From the NCBI RefSeq assembly GCF_035920445.1, contig NZ_CP109162.1, positions 7,626,001 to 7,690,000 of the forward strand: a stretch of DNA of 64,000 nt. The letters run 5' to 3'. How positions within the stretch are numbered: position 1 is the stretch's first letter; each line of letters opens with the position of its first letter. Positions 54,501 through 61,899 of this stretch are shown here, piece by piece. The notes below the pieces were generated by a model. The model saw nothing but the letters and a program-made list of their open reading frames with translations, was not told where the DNA came from and did not search any database. The stretch comes from Nocardia sp. NBC_01730. Its GTDB lineage: Bacteria > Actinomycetota > Actinomycetes > Mycobacteriales > Mycobacteriaceae. Made by a program: the position numbers and the translations under genes.

Positions 54501-55502
54501 CGTTTGGGTGACCTGGCCGATACGTCGTTCAGCGCGCATCGCGCTGTGGTCGCGGCCATTCCCGCCAACCGACCCGGTCGCTGTATCTCGACCGATGGTC
54601 TGCACATGCTCACATCCTTGCCTCGCATGGATGGTGTGGGCGATGCCGATTCCGCCGCGGACGGCCTCGCAGCCGCGATCGCCGAAGTCGACCAACGCTA
54701 TCCCGGCCGGCGAGCGCCGCAGGTGAAACTGCTGCCACCGCAAATCGGCCTCGACGAGGTTCGAAGGGATCTACCTGCGCCGCAGACGTTGGCCCAGCGA
54801 CTCGTCGTGCCATTCGGTGTCCGAGAATCCGATCTCAACCCCGCCGTGATCGACTTCGGAGTGTCGACACATTTCATCGTGCTCGGCTCGTCGGGATCGG
54901 GGAAGTCGACAACATTGGCCGCACTGCTGGAATCCATTCGGCGCCAATACGATGCCTCGCAAGCGCGCGTCCTGCTGATCGATTACCGCCGCAGGCATCT
55001 GGAGACCGTGCCGGGAGACATGCTCATCGGGCATGTGACGAACGAACGGGACGTGCGCGACGCACTGCCGCCGCTGGTCGAGAAGATGCAGTCCAGACGC
55101 CCACCCGACAATGTGACCACCCGTCAGCTCGCGGAGCGTTCCTGGTGGAGCGGCCCCGAGGTCTTCGTGGTGATCGATGACTATCACATGGTTGCGCAGC
55201 GTGGCTCGATGAACCCGCTGGAACCGCTGAAGGAAATCCTCGTCGACGGCCGTGATACCGGCCTGCACGTGATCGTGGCGCGCAACATCGCGCAGGCCGA
55301 CACCGCGCTCTACGACAACGTGATCGGCCAGATGAAGAACCTGAACTCCTCAGGCCTGATCATGGATGGCTCGAAGCTCGACGGCGTGCTGATAGGCGAC
55401 GTGCGGCCGACCAAGCAGCCTCCGGGGCGGGGCATCTTCGTGGAGCCGATGAGCTCCCGCAGAGATCTCGTACAGGTGGCCTGGGTGCCTCAGCAGCTCT
55501 GA
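51501..55502 (+). CDS. eccC: ESX motor ATPase EccC, single-chain
   Basis: 1,333 residues. Two transmembrane segments near residues 36-85 (unusually Met-rich, MSPMMMMFPIMMLVSMGGMM), a DUF-type stalk, then three FtsK/SpoIIIE ATPase domains with Walker A GATGSGKSE (~480), GGTQSGKST (~828) and GSSGSGKST (~1130). The first has the canonical Walker B LLIILDEFAE; the second and third have VIDGWD and VIDDYH, which fits the degenerate ATPase 2 and 3 that bind substrates. ESX-1 splits this protein into EccCa1 and EccCb1; here it is fused, as in ESX-2/3/4/5. Confidence 0.96.
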   Translation: MTTTRRFVRPARTVRGPKAPAVTELRLQPPTELPKPVPPSRLRMIMPVVMVAAMAGMMVMMFRGGGAMSPMMMMFPIMMLVSMGGMMGGAIGGNSGGAAGLNEERKDYLRSITDNRKTVHGAEAELYTFLRYTHPGPDEIARLIGGKRMWEVQVASPQFLRVRVGRGRIANQVRVIVPEAAPTSDLDPVGVVELTRFAKAYSTVGGMPVAINLLSAPQVGIDGDAQLVSGLIRAMIAEIAVLHGPDQVAVAAVLSNPDAPEWSWLKWLPHTQHPNETDAIGSSRMVYRTVAELRTKVLAGLNRGPFSANSQPTLDRTHYLLIVDVGGPASDRDISGIDGCTWLRLGATEQNLPRALRFTVTEDRSLNEVSTRGLRRVGVVDTLSVSAMTAMARNLSPYRLSTVVEAVAAEQASGGTSWEEMVDVADPGAIRIEQAWIPRRDEDRARLNIPFAHDPAGGVVYLDIKESAEEGMGPHGMCIGATGSGKSEFLRTLVLSAVATHSPDTLNLLLVDFKGGATFLGFDRLSHVTAVVTNMEEEADLVTRMEDVINGEMARRQRILRDAGNFASVADYERAREQGANLRPLPTLLIILDEFAELLEQYPNFSKLFVAIGRLGRSLRIHLLLASQKVPANRMGELEAHLSYRIALRTNQTSDSRDAIGTADAYHLPKKPGAGYLRVGSGDLQRFQAAYVGERYTPPAQVSAASAQRARRPGGGYRPPQRFTTGNIVDTRPVVVEPVTVEDTHETVDGESITVMESVLQQLARHGQPAHRMWLPPLTTPPTLDRMVPAVPQGALQMPLALVDKPRQQRQDVWSVDMSGAGGHMAIVGGTQSGKSTALQTLILSAAMTHTPEQVQFYCLDFSGGGLSALANLPHVGSVAAARDGDRIRRTIALITNLLESRQSMFTEFGIDTTRKFRTLRNTGQAPWLDRDPYGDVFLVIDGWDIGFGTNGPYYDEYTPVMESIALQGLNYGIHLVLTSSRWIAIRPAIKDLVQTRVEMRLGDLADTSFSAHRAVVAAIPANRPGRCISTDGLHMLTSLPRMDGVGDADSAADGLAAAIAEVDQRYPGRRAPQVKLLPPQIGLDEVRRDLPAPQTLAQRLVVPFGVRESDLNPAVIDFGVSTHFIVLGSSGSGKSTTLAALLESIRRQYDASQARVLLIDYRRRHLETVPGDMLIGHVTNERDVRDALPPLVEKMQSRRPPDNVTTRQLAERSWWSGPEVFVVIDDYHMVAQRGSMNPLEPLKEILVDGRDTGLHVIVARNIAQADTALYDNVIGQMKNLNSSGLIMDGSKLDGVLIGDVRPTKQPPGRGIFVEPMSSRRDLVQVAWVPQQL

Positions 55503-55514
55503 TCTCTGCGACAA

Positions 55515-55530
55515 CTCCCAATGTTGGGAA
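55515..55530. promoter_or_regulatory. Palindromic site CTCCCA-ATGT-TGGGAA
   Basis: One mismatch from the palindrome, 68 bp upstream of the PE-like start. It separates the PE/PPE/Esx operon from eccC. Confidence 0.72.
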
Positions 55531-55598
55531 TGATTTACCGTTTCCATTAAGTACCGCTCGATCCGAGATGGTAGTTCACGCTCGATTGGAGTTTCACC

Positions 55599-55916
55599 AT
55601 GGCACTCCCCACCGCTGTCTCTCCAGAACATCTGCAAGCCACCAGCGCGCAAATGTGCGTCAATCAGGCCACCATCACTTCCGTAGTAGTCGGTGCGGCA
55701 CCTGCCACCTGTCCGCTACCGGCAGCCTTCGACGACGCGAGCTGCATCGCGGCGGAAAAATTCAACGAGTATTCGGTTACCAAGTTCTTGAACGGCACGG
55801 CGGTCGGCCTGACTAACCTGCTCAGCGGCGCGGATCTGCTGGTGCCCGTCAGTGCGGAGTATCTGACTACCGACATCGCCGACGGAAGCGTGGTCCGGGC
55901 CTGCCAGCCTCTCTGA
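55599..55916 (+). CDS. PE-like protein
   Basis: 105 residues. It is in the PE position before PPE and has the expected two-helix pattern; the proline-glutamate pair appears as SPEHLQATSAQM near residue 8. It has three cysteines (CVNQ, CPLP, CIAA) and a C-terminal CQPL, unusual in mycobacterial PE proteins. No PGRS or long C-terminus is present, as with PE35. It is expected to dimerise with the next-gene PPE and be exported as a pair. GGAG lies 8 nt before the ATG. Confidence 0.7.
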   Translation: MALPTAVSPEHLQATSAQMCVNQATITSVVVGAAPATCPLPAAFDDASCIAAEKFNEYSVTKFLNGTAVGLTNLLSGADLLVPVSAEYLTTDIADGSVVRACQPL

Positions 55917-55952
55917 GGGAAGGCGCCCAGCGGTCATTGAGAGGAGGCTGCC

Positions 55953-57248
55953 GTGTTCTACGCAGCGTATCCACCCGAGGTGAACTCGGCGAGGCTGACC
56001 TTTGGGCTGGGTCCCGGTCCGATGGTCGCGGCCGCGGCCGGGTACGCGGCTATCGGCGACGGCTTGTTGGCGGCGGCGACGGCTGCTGAGGGCCAGACCA
56101 CGGCGATGGGCATCGAGTGGCAGGGCGACTCGGCGAACCAGGCGCAGTTGGCATTTCGCAAACATGCCAGTTGGCTGCGTGAACAGGGAACCATAGCGAT
56201 GGCTGTCGCGCAGCACGCGCTCGTCCAGGCAGAGGCGTACACCAGTGCGCTGGGCAAGATGCCGCCGTTACCGGCGATCCTGGCAAACAGGGCTCTGACC
56301 GCGACCTTGGTGGCAAGCAACAGCATGGGTCAGAACACGCCGATGATCGCTGTCAATGAAATGGTCTACATGGTCATGTGGGCGCAGGCCGCCGGGACGA
56401 TGTACCAGTATCACGCGGAGACGTTGGCGAATACGGCAAGTCTTCCGCCACCGCCGCCCGCACCGGAGATCGTCGGTCCATCGCCGACGGGTCCCGGCCC
56501 GGGCTTCAAATCAAGTCCTGACGTAAGCTCTGTCGGCCACACCGATCCGACCGGTCCTACAGTGACCCAGAACAATCCGGTGCAACACGACAACAGTGTT
56601 ACGCAGGACACCAGCAATACAACCGGTGACAACACGACCGATACGCCGACGCAGCCCGACCAGCCACCGGCCGACTCCGTCGGCAACACGCCACCGGAGG
56701 TACAGGAGCCCGTCTCCGATCCTATGCAGGGATTGACGGATGCGCCTTATGGCTCGGAGGGGCTGATCGATGGGACGGCGCAAGATGCCGGTTTCTTCGG
56801 AACGTCGGCGAGTTCTTCCACCTTGGTGGGCTTGAACGGTGGTGCGGGTGCCGCGCTCGCGATCGGTCTGCAGCGCGGTGGGCTTGGTTCCATACCCGGG
56901 GGCTCGACCGGCTTCCGGATGCCGACGAACTGGTCGCTCGGCAAGGGAACTGCATTCGGGGCTTCGCTGAACAACAACGCGACAGCCGCATCCCCGGCGC
57001 GCAAAGGTCCGCCGCGTGGTGCGATCGCGCCGAAGACGGGACGTCGTCGCCGGGACGACGAGAAATCCACAAAGCCGGCGGCCGTATTCGTCCCCGGAGA
57101 ACCTCAGGAGGTGCCGGTTCTGGAGAAACCCCCGGTAATCGGTGTGATCGAGTATGTCGATGAGCCTGAACCGCGTCTCGACGATTCCGACGCACAACTT
57201 GCAAACATCCTCGGCGAAACCGACCGAGGCAAAATCAACGCCTCATAG
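55953..57248 (+). CDS. PPE family protein
   Basis: 431 residues. The PPE motif is at residues 7-9 (YPPEVNSARL), the helical domain of about 170 residues contains WQG in GIEWQGDSA near residue 55, and a 260-residue Pro/Thr/Gln-rich tail ends in a basic-then-acidic segment (GRRRRDDEKS, DEPEPRLDD). It is the counterpart of PPE68 in ESX-1 loci and a likely EspG-dependent substrate. The GTG start follows GAGAGGAGG. It sits 36 bp after the PE gene and 14 bp before the first Esx gene. Confidence 0.9.
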   Translation: MFYAAYPPEVNSARLTFGLGPGPMVAAAAGYAAIGDGLLAAATAAEGQTTAMGIEWQGDSANQAQLAFRKHASWLREQGTIAMAVAQHALVQAEAYTSALGKMPPLPAILANRALTATLVASNSMGQNTPMIAVNEMVYMVMWAQAAGTMYQYHAETLANTASLPPPPPAPEIVGPSPTGPGPGFKSSPDVSSVGHTDPTGPTVTQNNPVQHDNSVTQDTSNTTGDNTTDTPTQPDQPPADSVGNTPPEVQEPVSDPMQGLTDAPYGSEGLIDGTAQDAGFFGTSASSSTLVGLNGGAGAALAIGLQRGGLGSIPGGSTGFRMPTNWSLGKGTAFGASLNNNATAASPARKGPPRGAIAPKTGRRRRDDEKSTKPAAVFVPGEPQEVPVLEKPPVIGVIEYVDEPEPRLDDSDAQLANILGETDRGKINAS

Positions 57249-57262
57249 CGAGAGGGAAAGAA

Positions 57263-57574
57263 ATGGGTACTCCCAGCTACACCGGTGATCCCGCGGAAAT
57301 CAACGCGGCCGCCAAGAAGTTCTTCATGCACGCTGACACGTTCAAGAATCACATGGGGATACTGGAGGGCATCAAGCAGGAGTATGCCCCTGCGGTTCAG
57401 GGGTCTACCGGCACCGCCATCCAAACTGCGATGCAGGGAGCTCTCGACAAAGGGAACAAGCTGCACCAGACCTTCATGCAGATCGTCGATGCTCTGAATT
57501 CGTCGGGCGCGAGTTTTGACGCCCAGGATCAAGAGGGCGCGGCGAACGTCAACAAATACAATATGAATTTCTGA
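57263..57574 (+). CDS. Esx (WXG100-family) protein, Trp-lacking, EsxB position
   Basis: 103 residues forming the helix-turn-helix hairpin of WXG100 proteins. The turn reads VQGSTG rather than WxG. Near the C-terminus FDAQD occupies the place of the YxxxD export signal, with Phe for Tyr. It lies directly after the PPE gene, in the EsxB/CFP-10 position, and the next gene encodes its probable partner. GAGGGAAAG precedes the ATG. Confidence 0.85.
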   Translation: MGTPSYTGDPAEINAAAKKFFMHADTFKNHMGILEGIKQEYAPAVQGSTGTAIQTAMQGALDKGNKLHQTFMQIVDALNSSGASFDAQDQEGAANVNKYNMNF

Positions 57575-57619
57575 TTCAATAGTTCACGATTTGAACTTTG
57601 TCTGAAAGGTTGATCCAAA

Positions 57620-57925
57620 ATGGCTTTGGTAAACAAATACAATGAGGTCGAAGGCCTGGTTGTTCGTACCGACAAGGTGCTCAGTGATATGACTGTCGAC
57701 GCGGGAGAGCGGACGACGCTGGTCAATCTGGTTGCCGAGAACTTCCAAGGCGCCGCGGGTACCGATAACTACGACCTGCAACAGCGCGTCGGAAGGCTGA
57801 TCGACGAGTACAACACGCAGCTGACGGCACTGAAGGGCGCAACAAAGGAAGTATCTGGAATCGACGGTATGTTCCGCGCGGTCGACGTAGGCCAGGGCAT
57901 GAGGTTCCAGCAGATCGGAACCTAA
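57620..57925 (+). CDS. Esx (WXG100-family) protein, Trp-lacking, EsxA position
   Basis: 101 residues, a helical hairpin with the turn FQGAAG in place of WxG (ENFQGAAGTDNYD). No YxxxD motif is evident, which fits the EsxA role where the partner carries the signal. It follows the first Esx gene by 45 bp with GAAAGG before the ATG. The two are expected to form the secreted heterodimer that moves through the EccC motor. Confidence 0.85.
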   Translation: MALVNKYNEVEGLVVRTDKVLSDMTVDAGERTTLVNLVAENFQGAAGTDNYDLQQRVGRLIDEYNTQLTALKGATKEVSGIDGMFRAVDVGQGMRFQQIGT

Positions 57926-57975
57926 GAGATCTAGATACTCCGTGGTTCGACTCGCAGTTCCGGAATCGGTGTGAC

Positions 57976-58806
57976 ATGGAAGCCGATCCGGTTGTGGTCA
58001 ATCTGAACGTGGACGCGGCGTTGGTGCTGCAGTCCATGGTCGGCATCGATTCCTACCCTCCGGTATTGGCGTTGATGCCGAATATCTACAATGAGGCCGA
58101 CCAGGCTCGGGTACATGCTGTCGTCCTCGACGAGCTCGTTCGTGCGGGCGTAGTCGAGGACGACCGCGTGCATCCTACAATCGCACATTGGCTGGAATGT
58201 CTGTACCGGCCGGATATGGAACTGGTCGCACGCATAGTGGACACCGGTCACGATGGTGAGCCGCAGGCGATGCTGCGATTGTCGTTTGTGCGCTGTGGTG
58301 CTACTCACGTGCTGGCGGTGCGTTGTGACGACGAAGTCATCGTCCAGTCGGTGTTCCAGCAAGGGGAAGACCTGCATACCGTGACGGCGGCCATGGCCGC
58401 GGCGTTAGGGCCTTGTCCGGCACTGCAGTTCGCGCCACTGACCGCGACACTGGAGCAATTCAAGGAGGTTCCGTCCGACCAAGATGAGCGGCGACAGGCG
58501 TTGTTGGAGTTGGGCGCACAGCCGCACACCGCCGGTGTGCTGAGCCGGGTGCTCGACGAGGTGGTGCGTCGCGCTGAGATCCTCGTGATCGAGCATCACG
58601 ACGGAAGCTCGGCGGAGCCGGAGGTGTGTGTGAGCGTGCTGGACACGCCTTCGGGGCGACTCATCGTCACTCCGAGCAAGGCGATGGACGGGGAAATCTG
58701 GTCGACGTACGCCCCAGGCGACGACGTGGCCCTGCGGTCGGGTATCGGGGCGCTTATCGATTTGCTGCCCGGCCGAAGTTGGTTCGATACCAGTAGAATT
58801 CACTGA
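57976..58806 (+). CDS. espG: ESX substrate chaperone EspG
   Basis: 276 residues, cytoplasmic. It fits the EspG family in length, order of alpha/beta elements (VNLNVDAALVLQSMVGIDSYPPVLALMP at the start) and C-terminal region (GRLIVTPSKAMDGEIWSTYAPGDD). EspG binds the tip of the cognate PPE and keeps PE/PPE pairs soluble until EccA releases them. It is placed between the Esx pair and espI, whereas ESX-1 of M. tuberculosis has espG1 upstream of eccA1. Confidence 0.88.
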   Translation: MEADPVVVNLNVDAALVLQSMVGIDSYPPVLALMPNIYNEADQARVHAVVLDELVRAGVVEDDRVHPTIAHWLECLYRPDMELVARIVDTGHDGEPQAMLRLSFVRCGATHVLAVRCDDEVIVQSVFQQGEDLHTVTAAMAAALGPCPALQFAPLTATLEQFKEVPSDQDERRQALLELGAQPHTAGVLSRVLDEVVRRAEILVIEHHDGSSAEPEVCVSVLDTPSGRLIVTPSKAMDGEIWSTYAPGDDVALRSGIGALIDLLPGRSWFDTSRIH

Positions 58807-58840
58807 AACGTCGGACCGTGGTTGTCGAGAGGACGACGAA

Positions 58841-60379
58841 ATGAACCGAGCACCGAGCACCAACGGTCATTCGACCGAGGCCGTGCGGGCTCGTGGCGGC
58901 TACGACGCGTACTTCGCACAGACCGGCGAGCTGACCGACGCATCCGTCGCGCCGGAGCCCGCCCCCGAAGGCCGCCAGAATGCCGACACGTTCACTCACG
59001 TCGATCCCGTGGTTGGCGCGCCACGCGAGCCGCAGGCGCCTCCCGCGCCGGAATCCGGCCACCGCCCGAGGTCGGGCGTCGTGGGGCCACCACCGGGTGG
59101 CGCCAGTGCGCTTCCGCCGCAAGTGAACGCGCAGTCGAGGGACTATTCCGACGCACGGCCGACCGCGGCACCGACACAACCGGCTCCCCCACAACACACG
59201 GCCCAGCAACCTACTGTTCAGCAGCAGCCGACCCAGCAGTACCAGGCATCACAGCAGGCCGAGCAGTCCCCCGAGCAGCCATCGCAGGCTGTCGCGCACA
59301 CGGACTCGGCGTCGGCGAATCAGGACTGGCAGTCCGGATCGGCAACGCCGTGGGTCCCCGAGCGTATCGACCGCTCGGCCTATGACCAGACGCCGCGGAT
59401 CGAAGTGTTGCCCGCCGCGCTCAGCTCGATCGATCTGCTCGCCGACATCTCGGCCGCCCGTCGCGCCCAGCTGCGCTCCAACTCGGGCGTACGCGGCGCG
59501 TTGAACAAGGTCGGCTTCAACCTGGGACTCTCCCCGGCCGAGCAGCGCGCCGAGGACCGCCGCAACCGCATCCGGCGGCAGCTCACCTCGACCTATCAGA
59601 TCGCGGTGGTGAGCGTGAAGGGCGGCGTCGGCCGCACTACCACCGCGGCGACGCTCGGTTCGACCTTCGCCAGTCTGCGTCCGGACCGGGTGGTCGCCAT
59701 CGACGCGAACCCGGACTTCGGCGATCTCGCCACCCGCACCAGCAGGCACCCGTATGGGCTCACCTTGCGCGACCTGGCGTTGTCGCAGAACCTGGACGCA
59801 TTCTCCGCGGTGCAGTCGTTTACCTCGATCAATTCGGCCGACCTCGCCGTGATCGCCTCGCCGTGGAGTACCGAGGCCACCGAAGCGCTGTCCGGCCGCG
59901 AGTACGCCACCGCCGTCGAGGTGCTGCGCCGCCACTACAACCTGCTGATGGTCGACTGCGGGACCGGTGTGCTCGATTCCGCGACCGCGACCGTTCTGCA
60001 GACCAGCGACGCCGTCGTCGTGGTTACCCCGGCCACCGTCGGTGGCGTGACCGGCGCCGTGGCCACGCTCAACTGGCTCAGTGCGCACGGCTTGCAGCAC
60101 CTGATCGCGAAGTCGATCGTCTCGATCGTGCACCACCAGCCCGTGAAGCCGACCGTCGACGTCGACGCCATCGAGAAGCTGTTCGCGACCGCCCAGCGCC
60201 CGACGACCGTGCTGCCTTACGACGCCCACTTGGCCGAAGGAGGAGAGATCGACCTGCGGTTGCTCGAGAAAGAGTCGCTGCTCGCGTTCGAGGAACTGGC
60301 CGCCTGGCTGGCGGACGGGTTCCCCGGGTACCTGACCGGCGGCGCCGAAAACTCCGGTGACCGCGGAGGGTGGCGATGA
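58841..60379 (+). CDS. espI: EspI-like MinD/ParA ATPase
   Basis: 512 residues. A disordered Pro/Gln-rich N-terminal half (about 1-200, many QQP repeats) precedes a C-terminal deviant Walker ATPase: KGGVGRTTTAATLG near residue 260, DANPDFGDLATR (switch I) and a VVVTPATVGG segment. This is the EspI architecture found between esxA and eccD in ESX-1-type loci, where it modulates secretion in response to ATP. It overlaps eccD (ATGA). Confidence 0.88.
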   Translation: MNRAPSTNGHSTEAVRARGGYDAYFAQTGELTDASVAPEPAPEGRQNADTFTHVDPVVGAPREPQAPPAPESGHRPRSGVVGPPPGGASALPPQVNAQSRDYSDARPTAAPTQPAPPQHTAQQPTVQQQPTQQYQASQQAEQSPEQPSQAVAHTDSASANQDWQSGSATPWVPERIDRSAYDQTPRIEVLPAALSSIDLLADISAARRAQLRSNSGVRGALNKVGFNLGLSPAEQRAEDRRNRIRRQLTSTYQIAVVSVKGGVGRTTTAATLGSTFASLRPDRVVAIDANPDFGDLATRTSRHPYGLTLRDLALSQNLDAFSAVQSFTSINSADLAVIASPWSTEATEALSGREYATAVEVLRRHYNLLMVDCGTGVLDSATATVLQTSDAVVVVTPATVGGVTGAVATLNWLSAHGLQHLIAKSIVSIVHHQPVKPTVDVDAIEKLFATAQRPTTVLPYDAHLAEGGEIDLRLLEKESLLAFEELAAWLADGFPGYLTGGAENSGDRGGWR

Positions 60380-61899
60380 GCACTGCCGTCGCGCCCGCGC
60401 CTGCCGGGACGCAGCCATCGGCGGAGGTCGCACGGGCCCGGATCGCCGTGATGATCTCCACCTACCAGGTCGATGTGGTGGTGCCGACCAAGTTCACCAT
60501 CGAGACATTCATCGACGATCTGCTGGTCGTGCTGGCCTCGGCGATCGATGACGAGAGCGTCGACTTCACCCCACCACAGGGTCAGTGGAGTTTGGCCCGT
60601 CCCGGCGAGCCGCCGATCCCGCGCTGGCGCAGTCTCGGCGACCACGATGTCACCGACGGCACGGTGCTGATGCTGTCGGTGGTCGAATCGGCGGAGGTGT
60701 TCACGCCGGTAGTCGAGGACATCACCGACGCGCTGGCCCTGATCAACGAGCGCGAGTTCGCGGAGTTCGACGCGAACACCGCCGCGGTCGTCGGCCTCAC
60801 CGCCTTGGGCGTGGGGGCCTCGGCGGTGGCCGCGATGCTGTCATGGTCGTGGACCCGGACCGGTTCGGTCTTGTGGTGTGGATTGCCCACCCTGCTGCTC
60901 GGCCTGCTCTGCTGGGCAGCTGCCGCGGCGACCCGGCGCCGCGGCGCCACGGCAAAGGTGTGCCTCGGCTTGTCGTTGTCGGCGACTCCGCTGCTGTTCG
61001 CCGGTGGCGCGATGCTGGTGCCGCCCGCCTACGACCAGCCGGGTCCATTCGCCGCGGCCAATCTGGCGGCGGGAGCGGTGGTGGCCGCAGTCGCCGCCGC
61101 CACCATGATGCGGCTGAGCGGACTCGGGATCGCGACCCTGATGGCGGTGACGGTGCTCGGCGTCGCAGTGACCGGCGCGGCCCTGCCGCTGACGTATCTC
61201 GATCTGTCGCTGGGGCAGGTGGCGGGCGGCGTGGTGTTCGTCGGGATCGTGCTGCTGACCGCCGCGCCGCGCTTGGCCGTGGTTATCGCGCGGATCCGGC
61301 CGCCGGATCTGCCCGACCCCGGCACCGAGGTCGCACCGACGACGCTGACCGACATCTTCGACGCCGAGACCGTGCGCGAGGACCACGAGCACACCGAGGA
61401 CAGCGAACGGCAGCGCCGCAGCAACGAGGTCGGCATCGAGGGCCGGGCACGGCTGGCGGTGACCAGCCTGCGCGGACTGATCGCCGCGATCTCGGCCTTG
61501 CTTTCGGTCTCCGCTGTGATCACGGCCGCGGTCAGTCCCGGGGGCATCCGCGAGATCGTCATGTGCGCGGCCATCGCAGGCCTCCTTGCGATGCGGTCGC
61601 GTTGGCATCCGGACCGCGTCCAGGCGATCGCGCTGATCACCGCCGCCGCCGTCACGGCGTGCGGCGTCAGTTTCGTCTTGGTCGGGGCGTATCAGAGCCC
61701 GGCCGCGGATCTGACGGTCGGAGTGGTGGTCACTCTCGCGGCGTGTGCCGCATGCGTCGCGGCGATCCGCTTACCGGGCAAGCGATTGTCGCCCGTGACC
61801 CGCCGTGTCATCGATCTGGTGGAGTATGTGCTCATCCTGGTGGTTCCGGTGATCGCCTTCTGGATAATGGGCGTCTACACCGCTATGCGAGGAATCTGA
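60376..61899 (+). CDS. eccD: ESX membrane component EccD
   Basis: 507 residues: an N-terminal ubiquitin-like cytoplasmic domain (about 20-110, RIAVMISTYQVDVVVPTKF) and about 11 transmembrane segments from residue ~130 to the end, with one hydrophilic loop near 305-360. EccD dimers build the wall of the ESX inner-membrane channel. The ATG at 60376 overlaps the espI stop. Length agrees with the family (503-511). Confidence 0.95.
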   Translation: MSTAVAPAPAGTQPSAEVARARIAVMISTYQVDVVVPTKFTIETFIDDLLVVLASAIDDESVDFTPPQGQWSLARPGEPPIPRWRSLGDHDVTDGTVLMLSVVESAEVFTPVVEDITDALALINEREFAEFDANTAAVVGLTALGVGASAVAAMLSWSWTRTGSVLWCGLPTLLLGLLCWAAAAATRRRGATAKVCLGLSLSATPLLFAGGAMLVPPAYDQPGPFAAANLAAGAVVAAVAAATMMRLSGLGIATLMAVTVLGVAVTGAALPLTYLDLSLGQVAGGVVFVGIVLLTAAPRLAVVIARIRPPDLPDPGTEVAPTTLTDIFDAETVREDHEHTEDSERQRRSNEVGIEGRARLAVTSLRGLIAAISALLSVSAVITAAVSPGGIREIVMCAAIAGLLAMRSRWHPDRVQAIALITAAAVTACGVSFVLVGAYQSPAADLTVGVVVTLAACAACVAAIRLPGKRLSPVTRRVIDLVEYVLILVVPVIAFWIMGVYTAMRGI

